64,000 nucleotides of DNA. Source: F1-120-MAGs118 sp013360535. Lineage in GTDB: Bacteria > Planctomycetota > UBA1135 > GCA-002686595. The stretch spans positions 62,001 to 126,000 of the forward strand of contig JAPKHC010000009.1 in NCBI GenBank assembly GCA_026647215.1. The letters run 5' to 3'. The notes below the pieces were generated by a model, which saw nothing but the letters and a program-made list of their open reading frames with translations, searched no databases and was not told where the DNA came from. How positions within the stretch are numbered: position 1 is the first letter of the stretch; the number at the start of each line of letters is the position of its first letter. Made by a program: the position numbers and the translations under genes. Positions 35,248-44,203 of this stretch are shown here, piece after piece.

Positions 35248-37017
35248 ATGGCCGTCCCCCACGCTTCCAGCGGCGCCAGGCTCCTGTCGGCGGCCGTGCT
35301 CCTCACCCTGTGCGGGGTGGGTCTGGTCGCGCTCGCCCTGCGCTCCGCGACGCCGCGGGCGGACTTCGCCTTCACCGGCGGCGGCGAGGTGCGCTCGCTC
35401 GATCCGCACGCGGTCACCGGCGTTCCCGAAGGCCGGGTCGTGCGCCTGATGTACGAGGGCCTCGTCGCGCGGAACCCAAGGACGCTGCAGCCCGAGCCAG
35501 CGGCGGCGGCGAGCTGGACGGTCACTCCCGACGGACGCACGTACACGTTCACGCTGCGCGCTGACGCGCGCTGGTCGAACGGCGATCCCGTGGTGGCCGA
35601 GGACTTCCGCTTCAGCTTCCTGCGCCTGCTCGATCCGGCGACGGCGTCGGAGTACGCGTCGGCGTTGTGGATCGTCGAGGGCGCGCGCGAGTACACGACC
35701 GGCGTCGACGCGAGCGGTGCAGCGGTCGTGCGCGACCCGGCACGCGTCGCGATCCGCTCGCTCGCCGAGCGCACGCTCGAGATTCGCCTCGAGCTGCCCG
35801 CCGTGCACTTCCTGCAGTTGCTCGCAGGCCCGAACTTCGTGCCGGTGCACCGCACGAGCCTGGAAGCCGTGCGTGCGGCCTACCCCGAGGCTTGGGCGTC
35901 GCGCTGGACGCGACCGGAGAATCTCGTCACCAACGGACCGTTCCGGCTGATCGAGCGCCGCATCCAGGACCGGCTGCGTTTCGAGCGCAACGAGCATTAT
36001 TGGGGTGCGCGCGACGTCGCCTTGCGCACGGTGGACGTGCTCGCCATCGAGCGCTGGTCGAGCGCGCTCAACCTGTACCTCGCGGGCGAGCTCGACTGGG
36101 TCGACGGAGCGATCCCCACGAGCCTCGTGCCGGAGCTCGCAGGCCGCGAGGACTTCCTCAATCGCCCGTACTACGCGGTGTATTTCTACCGCGTCAACGT
36201 CACCCGCCCGCCCTTCGACACGCGCGAGTTCCGCACGGCGCTCGCGACGTCGCTGCAGCGCACGCCGATCTGCGACACCGTGCTCAAGGCCGGTCAGAAG
36301 CCGGCCTTCTCGCTCGTTCCGCTCGGCATCGGCGGGTACCTGCCGCCGAAGGTGTTCGGCGAGAGCCCCGAGTACGGCCGCAAGATGCTCGAGGCCGCCG
36401 GCTTCGACGCGCAGGACAAGGCGAAGAAGCCGCGCCCGCTCGAGCTGCACTTCAACACCAGCGAGGTCCACCGCGACATCGCGGAGGTCGTGGCCGACCA
36501 GTGGCGCAAGACGCTCGGCCTCGACGTGCGGCTGCGCAACCAGGAGTGGAAGAGCTTCCTCGACGCGCAGTCGAAGCTCGATTACGACCTGTCGCGCTCG
36601 TCGTGGATCGCCGACTACGGCGACCCGCTGTCGTTCCTCGAGATCTGGACCACCGGCCACGAGAACAACCGCACGGGCTGGTCGAACGCCAACTACGACG
36701 ACCTGATCGGGGCCGCGCGCCGCGAGCGTGACGTCGCACGCCGGCTGGAGCTCTTCAAGCGCGCCGAGCAGCTGCTCCTGTACGAGCTGCCGTGCATCCC
36801 GATCTACCACTACACGACGCAGAATCTCGTCGATCCGCGCGTCGGCGGCTTCGCGAGCAACCAGCTGAACGAGCAGGATCCGCGGCGCTGGTTCTGGCGC
36901 GACGACAAGGAACTCTCGCAGGCGCGTGCCGGGCGCGAGCTCGAGGGCCGGCACGTCGAGTCGCACGGACCGCGCGCCGGCTTGCACGCCCGCGGGCCGG
37001 CGGAGGTGGCGAAGTGA
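35248..37017 (+). CDS. Peptide ABC importer substrate-binding protein (right operon)
   Basis: 589 residues from ATG 35248. An N-terminal membrane segment (about 10-31, LLSAAVLLTLCGVGLVALAL) has no lipobox, so it is either a signal anchor or a cleaved signal. The OppA-type fold shows GGGEVRSLDPH, TFTLRADARWSNGDPVVAEDFRF near residue 105, NGPFRLIERRI, and SSWIADYGDPLSFLEIWTTG near 450. Closer to OppA than its divergent neighbour, with low similarity between the two. The stop overlaps the next gene (GTGA). Confidence 0.92.
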   Translation: MAVPHASSGARLLSAAVLLTLCGVGLVALALRSATPRADFAFTGGGEVRSLDPHAVTGVPEGRVVRLMYEGLVARNPRTLQPEPAAAASWTVTPDGRTYTFTLRADARWSNGDPVVAEDFRFSFLRLLDPATASEYASALWIVEGAREYTTGVDASGAAVVRDPARVAIRSLAERTLEIRLELPAVHFLQLLAGPNFVPVHRTSLEAVRAAYPEAWASRWTRPENLVTNGPFRLIERRIQDRLRFERNEHYWGARDVALRTVDVLAIERWSSALNLYLAGELDWVDGAIPTSLVPELAGREDFLNRPYYAVYFYRVNVTRPPFDTREFRTALATSLQRTPICDTVLKAGQKPAFSLVPLGIGGYLPPKVFGESPEYGRKMLEAAGFDAQDKAKKPRPLELHFNTSEVHRDIAEVVADQWRKTLGLDVRLRNQEWKSFLDAQSKLDYDLSRSSWIADYGDPLSFLEIWTTGHENNRTGWSNANYDDLIGAARRERDVARRLELFKRAEQLLLYELPCIPIYHYTTQNLVDPRVGGFASNQLNEQDPRRWFWRDDKELSQARAGRELEGRHVESHGPRAGLHARGPAEVAK

Positions 37018-37994
37018 TCCGCTTCCTCGCGCGCCGCACGCTGTGGTTCGCGCTGACCGTGTGGAGCGTCGTCACGCTCTCGTTCCTGCTGATGCGCTCG
37101 GTGCCGGGCGGGCCGTTCTCGTCCGAGCGCAAGCTGCACCCGACGATCGAGGCGGCCGTCGAGGCGCGCTACCACCTCGACTGGCCGATGTGGAAGCAGT
37201 ACCTGCAGACGCTCGGGCCGCTGAACCTCGATGAGCACGGGCTTTTCGGCGACGGACGCGACGTCTTCGGCGGCATCCTCGCGCTCGACCTCGGGCCCTC
37301 GCTCTCGCTGCGTGACGTGACGGTCAACGAGATCGTGGCGCAGTCGCTGCCGGTCTCCGCGGCGCTGGGTGCGGTCGCGCTCGCGTGGGCGCTCGGGCTG
37401 GGGCTCGCCGGCGGCCTCGTGAGCGCGCTGCGCCCGGGCACGCGCCTCGATCGCGCAGCGCGGCTTCTCTCGACCGCCGGCCTCTCGTTGCCCAACTTCG
37501 TCGTCGCGTCGCTGCTCGTGCTGGTGTTCGCGGTCACGCTGCCGCTGCTCCCCGTCGCCGGCTGGGGCGCGCCCAAGCACCTCGTCCTGCCGGGGTTTGC
37601 GTTGGGAGCGCCATTTGGCGCCTACGTCGCGCGCCTGTTCCGCGCCGGGCTGCTCGAGACGCTCTCGCAGGACTTCATCCGTACCGCGCGCGCCAAGGGC
37701 GTGCCGCACTGGCGCATCGTGCTGCGCCACGCGCTGCCGGGCGCGCTCGTGCCCGTGCTCTCGTTCCTCGGGCCAGCGACCGCGGGCATCCTCACCGGAA
37801 GCCTCGTGATCGAGCGCATTTTCTGCATTCCCGGCGCGGGCTCGCACTTCGTCACGGGAGCGCTGAACCGCGACTACGCGCTCGCGATGGGCGTCACGCT
37901 CGTCTACACGGTCGCGGTGTACGGGCTCAACACGCTCGTCGACGTGGCCTACTCGCTGATCGACCCGCGCGTCGAGCTGGAGCGTGACGCATGA
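37014..37994 (+). CDS. Peptide ABC importer permease, DppB/OppB type (right operon)
   Basis: 326 residues from GTG 37014 overlapping the binding-protein stop. Opening helix FALTVWSVVTLSFLLMRSVPG with the family motif, six predicted membrane helices, coupling loop LSQDFIRTARAKGVPHWRIV and end motif ERIFCIPGAGSHFVTGALNRDY. Normal family length. It pairs with the DppC-type permease that follows. Confidence 0.93.
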   Translation: MIRFLARRTLWFALTVWSVVTLSFLLMRSVPGGPFSSERKLHPTIEAAVEARYHLDWPMWKQYLQTLGPLNLDEHGLFGDGRDVFGGILALDLGPSLSLRDVTVNEIVAQSLPVSAALGAVALAWALGLGLAGGLVSALRPGTRLDRAARLLSTAGLSLPNFVVASLLVLVFAVTLPLLPVAGWGAPKHLVLPGFALGAPFGAYVARLFRAGLLETLSQDFIRTARAKGVPHWRIVLRHALPGALVPVLSFLGPATAGILTGSLVIERIFCIPGAGSHFVTGALNRDYALAMGVTLVYTVAVYGLNTLVDVAYSLIDPRVELERDA

Positions 37995-39070
37995 GCACGC
38001 AGCGGCCTTCGACGCAGTGGTTCGACACGACGACCTTCGAGCGCGTCGCGACGGAGCTCGAGCGCGGCCCGCGGCCGAACCTGTGGAGCGACGTGCTGCG
38101 GCGCCTGATGCGCGAGCGCGCCGCGCGCTGGAGCCTGCGCTGGCTCGTCGCGCTCGCGCTCACGAGCCTGCTCGTTCCGCTGCTGCCGCTGCCTTCGCCG
38201 GCCTCGATGGCGCTCGACAAGCAGCCCAGCGCGCCGGTCGCGCCGTGGGTCGAGTTCATGAACGAGCGCTACGAGCCGTGGTATGGCGAGCTGAATCCGC
38301 TCGACACCGCGCTCGTCGGCGTGCGGCAGAGGATGTTCGGCAAGAAGCAGACCGGGCCGTGGCTCGGCACCGACGCAAAAGGCCGCGACACGCTCGCGCG
38401 CATCCTGTGGGGCAGCCGCACTTCGCTGCTCGTCGCGCTGTTCGCCGCGCTCACCAGCCTGACCGTCGGCGTCGCGTGGGGCGCGCTCGCGGGCTACCTC
38501 GGCGGCAAGGTCGACAACCTCATGATGCGGCTCGTCGACGTGCTGCAGTCGATCCCGACGATCTTCCTCGTGATCTTCCTGCTGAGCTTCCTCAACGCCC
38601 CCGGCCCGCAGGGCGAGGCGCGGCTCGTGTCGCGCGAGAGCGTGTTCTTCCTCGTGATCGGCGCGGTGAGCTGGCTCTCGATGGCGCGTGTCGTGCGTGG
38701 GCAGGTGCTCGCGCTGCGCAACGCCGCGTTCGTGGAAGCCGCGCGCGCGCAGGGTGCGTCGACGGCCTGGATCCTGCGCACCCACCTCGTGCCGAACCTC
38801 GCGCCGATCGTGCTCGTGTACGTCACGCTGACGCTGCCGAGCGTGATCCTGTACGAGGCCTTCCTGTCGTTCCTGGGCCTGGGCGTCGAGGCGCCGAAGG
38901 TGAGCTGGGGCGTGCTGGCCGCCGACGGCGCAGAGGCGATCAACCCGCTCGCGACCTTCTGGTGGCTGCCGCTCGGCCCCGCGCTCGCGATGGGCGCCAC
39001 GCTGCTCGCGCTCGGCCTCGTCGGCGATGCGCTGCGCGACGCGCTCGACCTGAAGCGAGGCGAACGATGA
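37991..39070 (+). CDS. Peptide ABC importer permease, DppC/OppC type (right operon)
   Basis: 359 residues, ATG overlapping the previous stop. First membrane helix near residues 55-75, a periplasmic segment, then the OppC hallmark WLGTDAKGRDTLARILWG near residue 120 and five more membrane helices. Coupling loop ALRNAAFVEAARAQGASTAW and FLGLGVEAPKVSWGVLAADG near the C-terminus. Standard length, unlike its left-operon counterpart. Confidence 0.93.
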   Translation: MSTQRPSTQWFDTTTFERVATELERGPRPNLWSDVLRRLMRERAARWSLRWLVALALTSLLVPLLPLPSPASMALDKQPSAPVAPWVEFMNERYEPWYGELNPLDTALVGVRQRMFGKKQTGPWLGTDAKGRDTLARILWGSRTSLLVALFAALTSLTVGVAWGALAGYLGGKVDNLMMRLVDVLQSIPTIFLVIFLLSFLNAPGPQGEARLVSRESVFFLVIGAVSWLSMARVVRGQVLALRNAAFVEAARAQGASTAWILRTHLVPNLAPIVLVYVTLTLPSVILYEAFLSFLGLGVEAPKVSWGVLAADGAEAINPLATFWWLPLGPALAMGATLLALGLVGDALRDALDLKRGER

Positions 39071-40092
39071 GCCTGCTCGACGTGCGCAACCTGCGCGTCG
39101 GCTTCGCCGGACCGCGCGGCTGGATCCAGGCCGTCGACAACCTCAGCCTGAGCGTCGAGGCCGGCGAGACGGTGGCGCTGGTCGGCGAGTCGGGCTCGGG
39201 CAAGTCGGTGAGCGCGCTCGCGATCGCGGGCCTGCTCGAGCGGCCCCCGGCGCAGATCGACACGGGCGAGGTGCTGTTCGAAGGCGCGGACTTGCTGCGC
39301 ATGAGCGAACGTCAGCTCGCGCGCGTGCGTGGTGCGGGCATCGGCTTCGTGTTCCAGGATCCGACGGCGGCGCTGCATCCGCTGATGACGGTCGGCGAGC
39401 AGCTCACCGAGGCCGTGCGCATGCACGAGCGCGTCAGCGCGCAGGTGGCGCACGAGCGGGCGGTCGCCGCACTCGCCGAAGTGGGCATCGCCGAGCCGGC
39501 GGCGCGTGTCGCGAGCTTCCCCCACGAGCTCTCCGGCGGCATGCGGCAGCGCGTGATGATCGCGATGGCGCTGATTTCGAGGCCGAAACTGCTGATCGCG
39601 GACGAGCCGACGACGGCGCTCGACGTCACGGTGCAGGCGCAGGTCATGGCCTTGCTTGCGCGGCTGCAATGCGAGCGTGGGCTCGCGGTGCTGCTCATCA
39701 CGCACGACCTCGCGCTCGTCTCCGGCTTCGCGCAACGCACTTCGGTGATGTACGCCGGAGCCGTCGTCGAGTCCGCGCCGACCCACGAGCTCGTCGCGCG
39801 CCCCGCGCACCCCTACACCGCCGCGCTGCTGCGCAGTGTCCCCTCCCTCGCGAGCGCCCTCGAGCGGCCGCTCGAGGTCATTCCCGGCGCACCGCCGGAT
39901 CCGACGCGGCTGGGCGCGGGCTGTGCGTTCCAGCCGCGCTGCAGCTTCGCCGTCGAGAGTTGCTCGCACACTCGCCCGGCCTTCGCTTTTGTCGCCGGAG
40001 GAGCCGCACCGGGCGCCGCGGTCGCGGTGACGACGCGCCGCTCGGCCTGCACGGAGACGCGGCGCGTGCTCGCCGCGGGAGGCGAGGCGTGA
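39067..40092 (+). CDS. Peptide ABC importer ATPase, DppD/OppD type (right operon)
   Basis: 341 residues. Walker A GESGSGKSV near 38, Q-loop FVFQDPTAALHP, signature ELSGGMRQRVMIAMAL, Walker B LLIADEPTTALDV, switch His LLITHDL. It has the full C-terminal oligopeptide domain with Cys residues in GAGCAFQPRCSFAVESC, a motif reported as an iron-sulfur-like site in DppD/F proteins. ATGA overlap with the permease gene. Confidence 0.94.
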   Translation: MSLLDVRNLRVGFAGPRGWIQAVDNLSLSVEAGETVALVGESGSGKSVSALAIAGLLERPPAQIDTGEVLFEGADLLRMSERQLARVRGAGIGFVFQDPTAALHPLMTVGEQLTEAVRMHERVSAQVAHERAVAALAEVGIAEPAARVASFPHELSGGMRQRVMIAMALISRPKLLIADEPTTALDVTVQAQVMALLARLQCERGLAVLLITHDLALVSGFAQRTSVMYAGAVVESAPTHELVARPAHPYTAALLRSVPSLASALERPLEVIPGAPPDPTRLGAGCAFQPRCSFAVESCSHTRPAFAFVAGGAAPGAAVAVTTRRSACTETRRVLAAGGEA

Positions 40093-41033
40093 GCGCGCCC
40101 CTGATCGAGCTCGAGAACCTGTGCGTGCGCTTCGCGACGCGCACGGGCCTCGTGCACGCCGTCGAGAACGTGTCGCTGACGATTCCGCACGGCGGCTCGC
40201 TCGGCCTCGTCGGCGAATCGGGCTCCGGCAAGTCGACGACGGCGCGCGCGATCGCGGGCCTGCAGCCGCCGAGCGAAGGCCGCGTGAAGCTCGACGGCGC
40301 GGATTTTGGCGCGCATTCGAGCCACGAGACGCGCCGGCGCGTGCAGATGGTATTCCAGGACGCCGCCGGTTCGCTCGATCCGCGCCGGCCGGTCGCGTGG
40401 TCGGTCGAGGAGCCGCTCGCCGCCCACGGCCTCGACACGCGCCGCGGTCGCCGCGCGCGCGCGCTCGCCGCGCTCGACGCCTGTGGCCTCGATCCGACGC
40501 TCTCGCTGCGGTATCCGCACGAACTCTCCGGCGGCCAGCGCCAGCGCGTCGCGATCGCGCGTGCGCTCGTGTCGCAACCCGATCTGCTCGTGCTCGACGA
40601 ACCGACGAGCGCGCTCGACGTCTCGGTGCGCGCGCAAGTGGTGAACCTGCTGGTCGAGCTGCGCGCGCGCTTCGGCCTCGCGTACCTGTTCGTCTCGCAC
40701 GACCTGGCCGTCGTGCGCCGCGTCGCCGACGAGCTCGCGGTGATGTACCTCGGACGCATCGTCGAGTCCGGGCCGCGCGAGCAGCTGCTCTCCGCTCCCG
40801 CCCACCCCTACACGCGCGCGCTGCTCGCGGCGATTCCAGAGCTCGTGACGCGACCCGTCGCGCCGCCCGAACCGCTCGAAGGTGAACCCGCCTCGCCGCT
40901 TTCGCCCCCCACGGGCTGCGCCTTCCACCCGCGCTGTCCGCGCCGATACGAAGTGCCCGGAGAGCGCTGCTCGCGCGAACTCCCGTTGCTCGCGCCCCAC
41001 GGTCCTTCGTTCGCCGCCTGCCACCTGCGCTGA
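40089..41033 (+). CDS. Peptide ABC importer ATPase, DppF/OppF type (right operon)
   Basis: 314 residues from GTG 40089 (GTGA overlap). Walker A GESGSGKST, Q-loop MVFQDAAGSLDP, signature ELSGGQRQRVAIARAL, Walker B LLVLDEPTSALDV, switch His LFVSHDL. The C-terminal Cys extension is present (GCAFHPRCPRRYEV...C). Last gene of the right operon. Confidence 0.94.
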   Translation: MSAPLIELENLCVRFATRTGLVHAVENVSLTIPHGGSLGLVGESGSGKSTTARAIAGLQPPSEGRVKLDGADFGAHSSHETRRRVQMVFQDAAGSLDPRRPVAWSVEEPLAAHGLDTRRGRRARALAALDACGLDPTLSLRYPHELSGGQRQRVAIARALVSQPDLLVLDEPTSALDVSVRAQVVNLLVELRARFGLAYLFVSHDLAVVRRVADELAVMYLGRIVESGPREQLLSAPAHPYTRALLAAIPELVTRPVAPPEPLEGEPASPLSPPTGCAFHPRCPRRYEVPGERCSRELPLLAPHGPSFAACHLR

Positions 41034-41058
41034 CGCCCGCGCCGTCTCGCGCTAGCCT
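41030..41058 (+). promoter_or_regulatory. Candidate promoter of the alpha/beta hydrolase gene
   Basis: CTGACG (41030-41035, overlapping the preceding stop codon), 17 bases, TAGCCT (41053-41058). The message would start near 41065 and carry a strong ribosome site, GGAGGAGG, before ATG 41082. The same TAGCCT -10 form precedes the HAD gene. Confidence 0.35.
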
Positions 41059-41081
41059 CTGCACTAGCAGGAGGAGGACGG

Positions 41082-42431
41082 ATGCTCGCAACCGGCTTTG
41101 GCGTCGTGTTCACAATGCTTGCGGCCATCGGCCTGCAGGGCGGGACGCCGCCACCGAAGTCCGCGGCGCCGAAGGTGTCGAAGGCCGACGCGTCGAAGTT
41201 GCGCGAGCAGTTCGCCGAGGCGCTCGCAGGCGACGGGAAGTCGCTCAAGCTGATCGGGATGACCGCGAAGACGCTGGAGTCGAAGTACGACTTCGATTCG
41301 CTGCTCGCGACGCTGCGCGAGGGGCCGGAGCTTCCGGGCGGCGCTCCGAAGCCGCGGGGCAAGGGCAAGGACGCCGAGAAGTTCGAGCAGTTCGACGGCG
41401 TGCTCTCGGGATTCTCGTTCCAGTTCGGCAAGGACACCTTCCACTACTGCGTCGACGTGCCGAAGGACTACGACCCGGCGCGCCCCGCGCCGGTGATCCT
41501 CGATCCGGGCCACGGCGTCGGCGCGAAGGAGGACAAGCGCGGCAAGGCCGGTTTCACGGGCTTCTATCGCGGCCGCGCGGAGCTCGCGGGCCTCGCGAAC
41601 GCGCTCGTGGTGCGCACGGAGATCGTCGAGCAGATCGGCGCGGACGGGCTCGCCGGCGCGCGTCCCGAGGACGAGGTCGCCGCCGCCTTCGACGCCTGCT
41701 TCCGCGACCTCGCCTCGCGCTTCGCGGTCGATCTCGATCGAGTCTGGGTCACGGGACTCTCGCAGACGGGGTTCTGGGCCTGGCAGCTCGGCCTGACGCG
41801 GCCCGATCGTTTCGCCGGAATCGCTCCGATGGGCGCGGTGACGTGGAGCACGTCGCGCTACCTCGACAACCTCACGAACCTCGCGATCTACGTGCTGCAT
41901 GGAGACGGCGACACGGTGTGCCCCGTCGCGCAGCCGCGCCAGACGACGAAGGCGCTCGCCGAGCTCGGGGCCCGCGTCGAGTACAAGGAGATCGCCGGGG
42001 GCAAGCACGACGTGAGCACGTGGGTGCACCTCGACGAGGCGCTGCGCTGGCTCGCGGAGCGGCCGCGCGACCCGTACCCGAAGAAGCTCGCGCGCAAGCT
42101 GCAGACGCGGCAGCAGCGCTGGTGCCACTGGATCCGTGTCGACGAGCTGGAGAAGTCCGGCACGGGCAAGGCCGGCGAGGCTCCCACGGCCTCGGTTTCG
42201 GCCGAGATTTCCGGGCAATCCGTGCGCATCGAGACGACGGGCGTCGAGCAGCTCACGCTGTGCCTGTCGCGCGAGCTCGTCGATCTTTCGCTGCCCGTGA
42301 CGGTGACGTGGAACGGCGAGAAGAAGCTGGAGCGCAAGCTCGAGCGCGACTTCGCCCGCGCAGTCGCGATCGCCGTCGAGAAGTGCGACTGGCGCGGGAC
42401 GTTCGAGGTGGCCGTCGAGCTCAAGCGATGA
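41082..42431 (+). CDS. Secreted alpha/beta-hydrolase (esterase/depolymerase-like)
   Basis: 449 residues from ATG 41082 with GGAGGAGG upstream. A short hydrophobic N-terminus suggests export. The hydrolase fold shows YCVDVPKDYDPARPAPVILD, nucleophile Ser about 227 in GLSQTG, acid Asp about 275-277 in HGDGDTVCP and His about 309 in GGKHDVS. The arrangement resembles dienelactone-hydrolase/PHB-depolymerase-like and phospholipase/carboxylesterase families. A C-terminal ~90-residue beta-rich extension follows. Substrate unknown, most likely an ester polymer or lipid. Confidence 0.85.
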   Translation: MLATGFGVVFTMLAAIGLQGGTPPPKSAAPKVSKADASKLREQFAEALAGDGKSLKLIGMTAKTLESKYDFDSLLATLREGPELPGGAPKPRGKGKDAEKFEQFDGVLSGFSFQFGKDTFHYCVDVPKDYDPARPAPVILDPGHGVGAKEDKRGKAGFTGFYRGRAELAGLANALVVRTEIVEQIGADGLAGARPEDEVAAAFDACFRDLASRFAVDLDRVWVTGLSQTGFWAWQLGLTRPDRFAGIAPMGAVTWSTSRYLDNLTNLAIYVLHGDGDTVCPVAQPRQTTKALAELGARVEYKEIAGGKHDVSTWVHLDEALRWLAERPRDPYPKKLARKLQTRQQRWCHWIRVDELEKSGTGKAGEAPTASVSAEISGQSVRIETTGVEQLTLCLSRELVDLSLPVTVTWNGEKKLERKLERDFARAVAIAVEKCDWRGTFEVAVELKR

Positions 42432-42446
42432 CTGTGTGCACGCGCG

Positions 42447-43529
42447 TCAGGAGCCGGTCGCGACGACGCGGCAGGCGCGCGTCTTGATCACGAGGAAGAC
42501 CTCGGAGCCGGGTGCGAGCGCGAGTTCGTCGAGCGCGGAGTCGGTGAGCTCGACCCACAGCGCCTGCGAGCCCAGCTGCGCGCGCAGCCGCGCCGCCCCG
42601 CCGCGACCGGAAGCGGAGCCGCGCTCGACCCGCTCGACCGTCGCCGCGAGCACGTTGCGCGCCGAGATCCCGCGGGGACGTTCCGTCGCGACCAGCACGT
42701 CGTCCGCGCGCAGCGTGACGAGCGCGCGCGAGCCGGCGACGAGCCCCGCCGAAGGCACGTCGAGGCGTGCACCACCGAGCTCGACGGTCGCGAGCCCGCC
42801 GCGCAGCTCGACCACGTTGCCCCGCAGCACGTTCTCGAACTCCTCGACGCCGCGCGCGCTGCCCGAAGCGTCCGGGAGGACGTCACTGGGCGCGCCGCCC
42901 GCGACGACCCGCCCCTCATGCAGCACGAGCGCGTGGTCGCACAGCGCGGAGATCTCCGTCGGATCGTGGCTCACCAACACGAGCGGGACATCGAATTCCT
43001 CGCGCAATCGCAGCAGGTACGGGAGGATGCGGCGGCGCAGCGGGCGGTCGAGCGCCCCGAGCGGCTCGTCGAGCAGGAGCAGCCGCGGACGCGCGACGAC
43101 GGCGCGGGCGAGCGCGACGCGCTGGCGCTCGCCGCCCGAGAGCGTCGCGACGTCGCGCCGCAGGAACGCGCCGATTTCCAGCACCTCCAGCGAGCGCGCG
43201 AGCAGTTCTTCGGAGCCCGAGGGCATGCCGAAGCGCACGTTGGCCTCGACGTCGAGGTGCGGGAAGAGCAGCAGGTCCTGCGGCACGTAGCCGACGCGGC
43301 GGAGCTCCGGCGCGAGGCGGATCCCGCGCGCGCTGTCGAGCCAGACTTCGCCATCGACCTCGATGCGGCCGCGCGCGACCTCGCGCCAGCCCGCGAGCGC
43401 CTCGAGCACGGTCGACTTGCCCGAACCGGACGCGCCGAACAGCCCCAACGCTCGCACGTTCGCTTCGAACTCGACAGCGAGCTCGAAGCGGTCGAGGCGA
43501 GTCGCAAGCTGCACGCGAAGCAGGCTCAC
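42447..43529 (-). CDS. modC: Molybdate ABC importer ATPase
   Basis: 360 residues from GTG 43529, overlapping the permease stop (GTGA). Walker A GASGSGKST near 33, Q-loop YVPQDLLLFPHL, signature TLSGGERQRVALARAV, Walker B LLLLDEPLGALDRP, switch His LVSHDP. The C-terminal part has two small beta domains (about 225-355; LVTLRADDVLVATERP, SEVFLVIKTRACRV) like the TOBE/MOP oxyanion-sensing domain of ModC, which inhibits transport when molybdate is abundant. It completes a modA-modB-modC operon. Confidence 0.92.
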   Translation of the reverse strand: MSLLRVQLATRLDRFELAVEFEANVRALGLFGASGSGKSTVLEALAGWREVARGRIEVDGEVWLDSARGIRLAPELRRVGYVPQDLLLFPHLDVEANVRFGMPSGSEELLARSLEVLEIGAFLRRDVATLSGGERQRVALARAVVARPRLLLLDEPLGALDRPLRRRILPYLLRLREEFDVPLVLVSHDPTEISALCDHALVLHEGRVVAGGAPSDVLPDASGSARGVEEFENVLRGNVVELRGGLATVELGGARLDVPSAGLVAGSRALVTLRADDVLVATERPRGISARNVLAATVERVERGSASGRGGAARLRAQLGSQALWVELTDSALDELALAPGSEVFLVIKTRACRVVATGS

Positions 43530-44197
43530 GCTCGTTTCCCCCGCCGCAGCAGCCATTCGGAGGTCCACACGGCACCGAAGCCGAGCACGACGCTCAACGC
43601 CGCGAGTTGCAGCGCACGCCCGTCGTTCCCGACCTGCAGCGCATCGAAGATGCCGGTGGCGAGCGTCTGCGTGCGCCCGGGAATGTTGCCCGCGACGACG
43701 ATCGTGGCGCCAAACTCGCCGAGCGCGCGGCTGAACCCGACGAGCAGCGCCGCGATCAGCCCACCCCGCGCGAGCGGCAGCGTCACGCGCCGTGCCACTT
43801 GCCAGCGCGAGGCACCGAGCGACCCCGCCATGCTCTCCAGTCGCGTCGGCACACCTTCGAAGGCCACACGCGCTGTCCGCGCGACGAGCGGAAACGACAT
43901 GCAAGCGCTCGCTAGCACCGCGCCGCGCCACGTCAGCAGAATTCCCGGATCGAGGCCGAGCGTGTCCGCCCCGAGCGGGCCGTCGCGCCGCAGAAGCTCG
44001 AGCAGCAGGAAGCCGATCGCCGTCGGTGGGCAGTACAAGGGCAACGCCGCGAGCGTCTCGACCACGCTGCGCCCGCGGAACTCGTGGCGCGCGAGCACGT
44101 ACCCCAGCGCGATGCCCGGCAGCGCGACGAGCACGGTCGCCCCCGCCGCGATCGCGAGCGACAGCCTGACCGCGTCGAGCACCTCCGGGTCGAGCAC
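43526..44197 (-). CDS. modB: Molybdate ABC importer permease
   Basis: 223 residues with five membrane helices. Typical ModB features are LPGIALGYVLARHEFRGRSVVETL near the start, PPTAIGFLLLELL, and the coupling-loop pattern AGSLGASRWQVARRVTLPLA near 145, followed by GFSRALGEFGATIVVAGNIPG, a family signature. The normal length for ModB. It begins seven bases after modA ends. Confidence 0.94.
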   Translation of the reverse strand: MLDPEVLDAVRLSLAIAAGATVLVALPGIALGYVLARHEFRGRSVVETLAALPLYCPPTAIGFLLLELLRRDGPLGADTLGLDPGILLTWRGAVLASACMSFPLVARTARVAFEGVPTRLESMAGSLGASRWQVARRVTLPLARGGLIAALLVGFSRALGEFGATIVVAGNIPGRTQTLATGIFDALQVGNDGRALQLAALSVVLGFGAVWTSEWLLRRGKRA

Positions 44198-44203
44198 GTG
44201 CGC

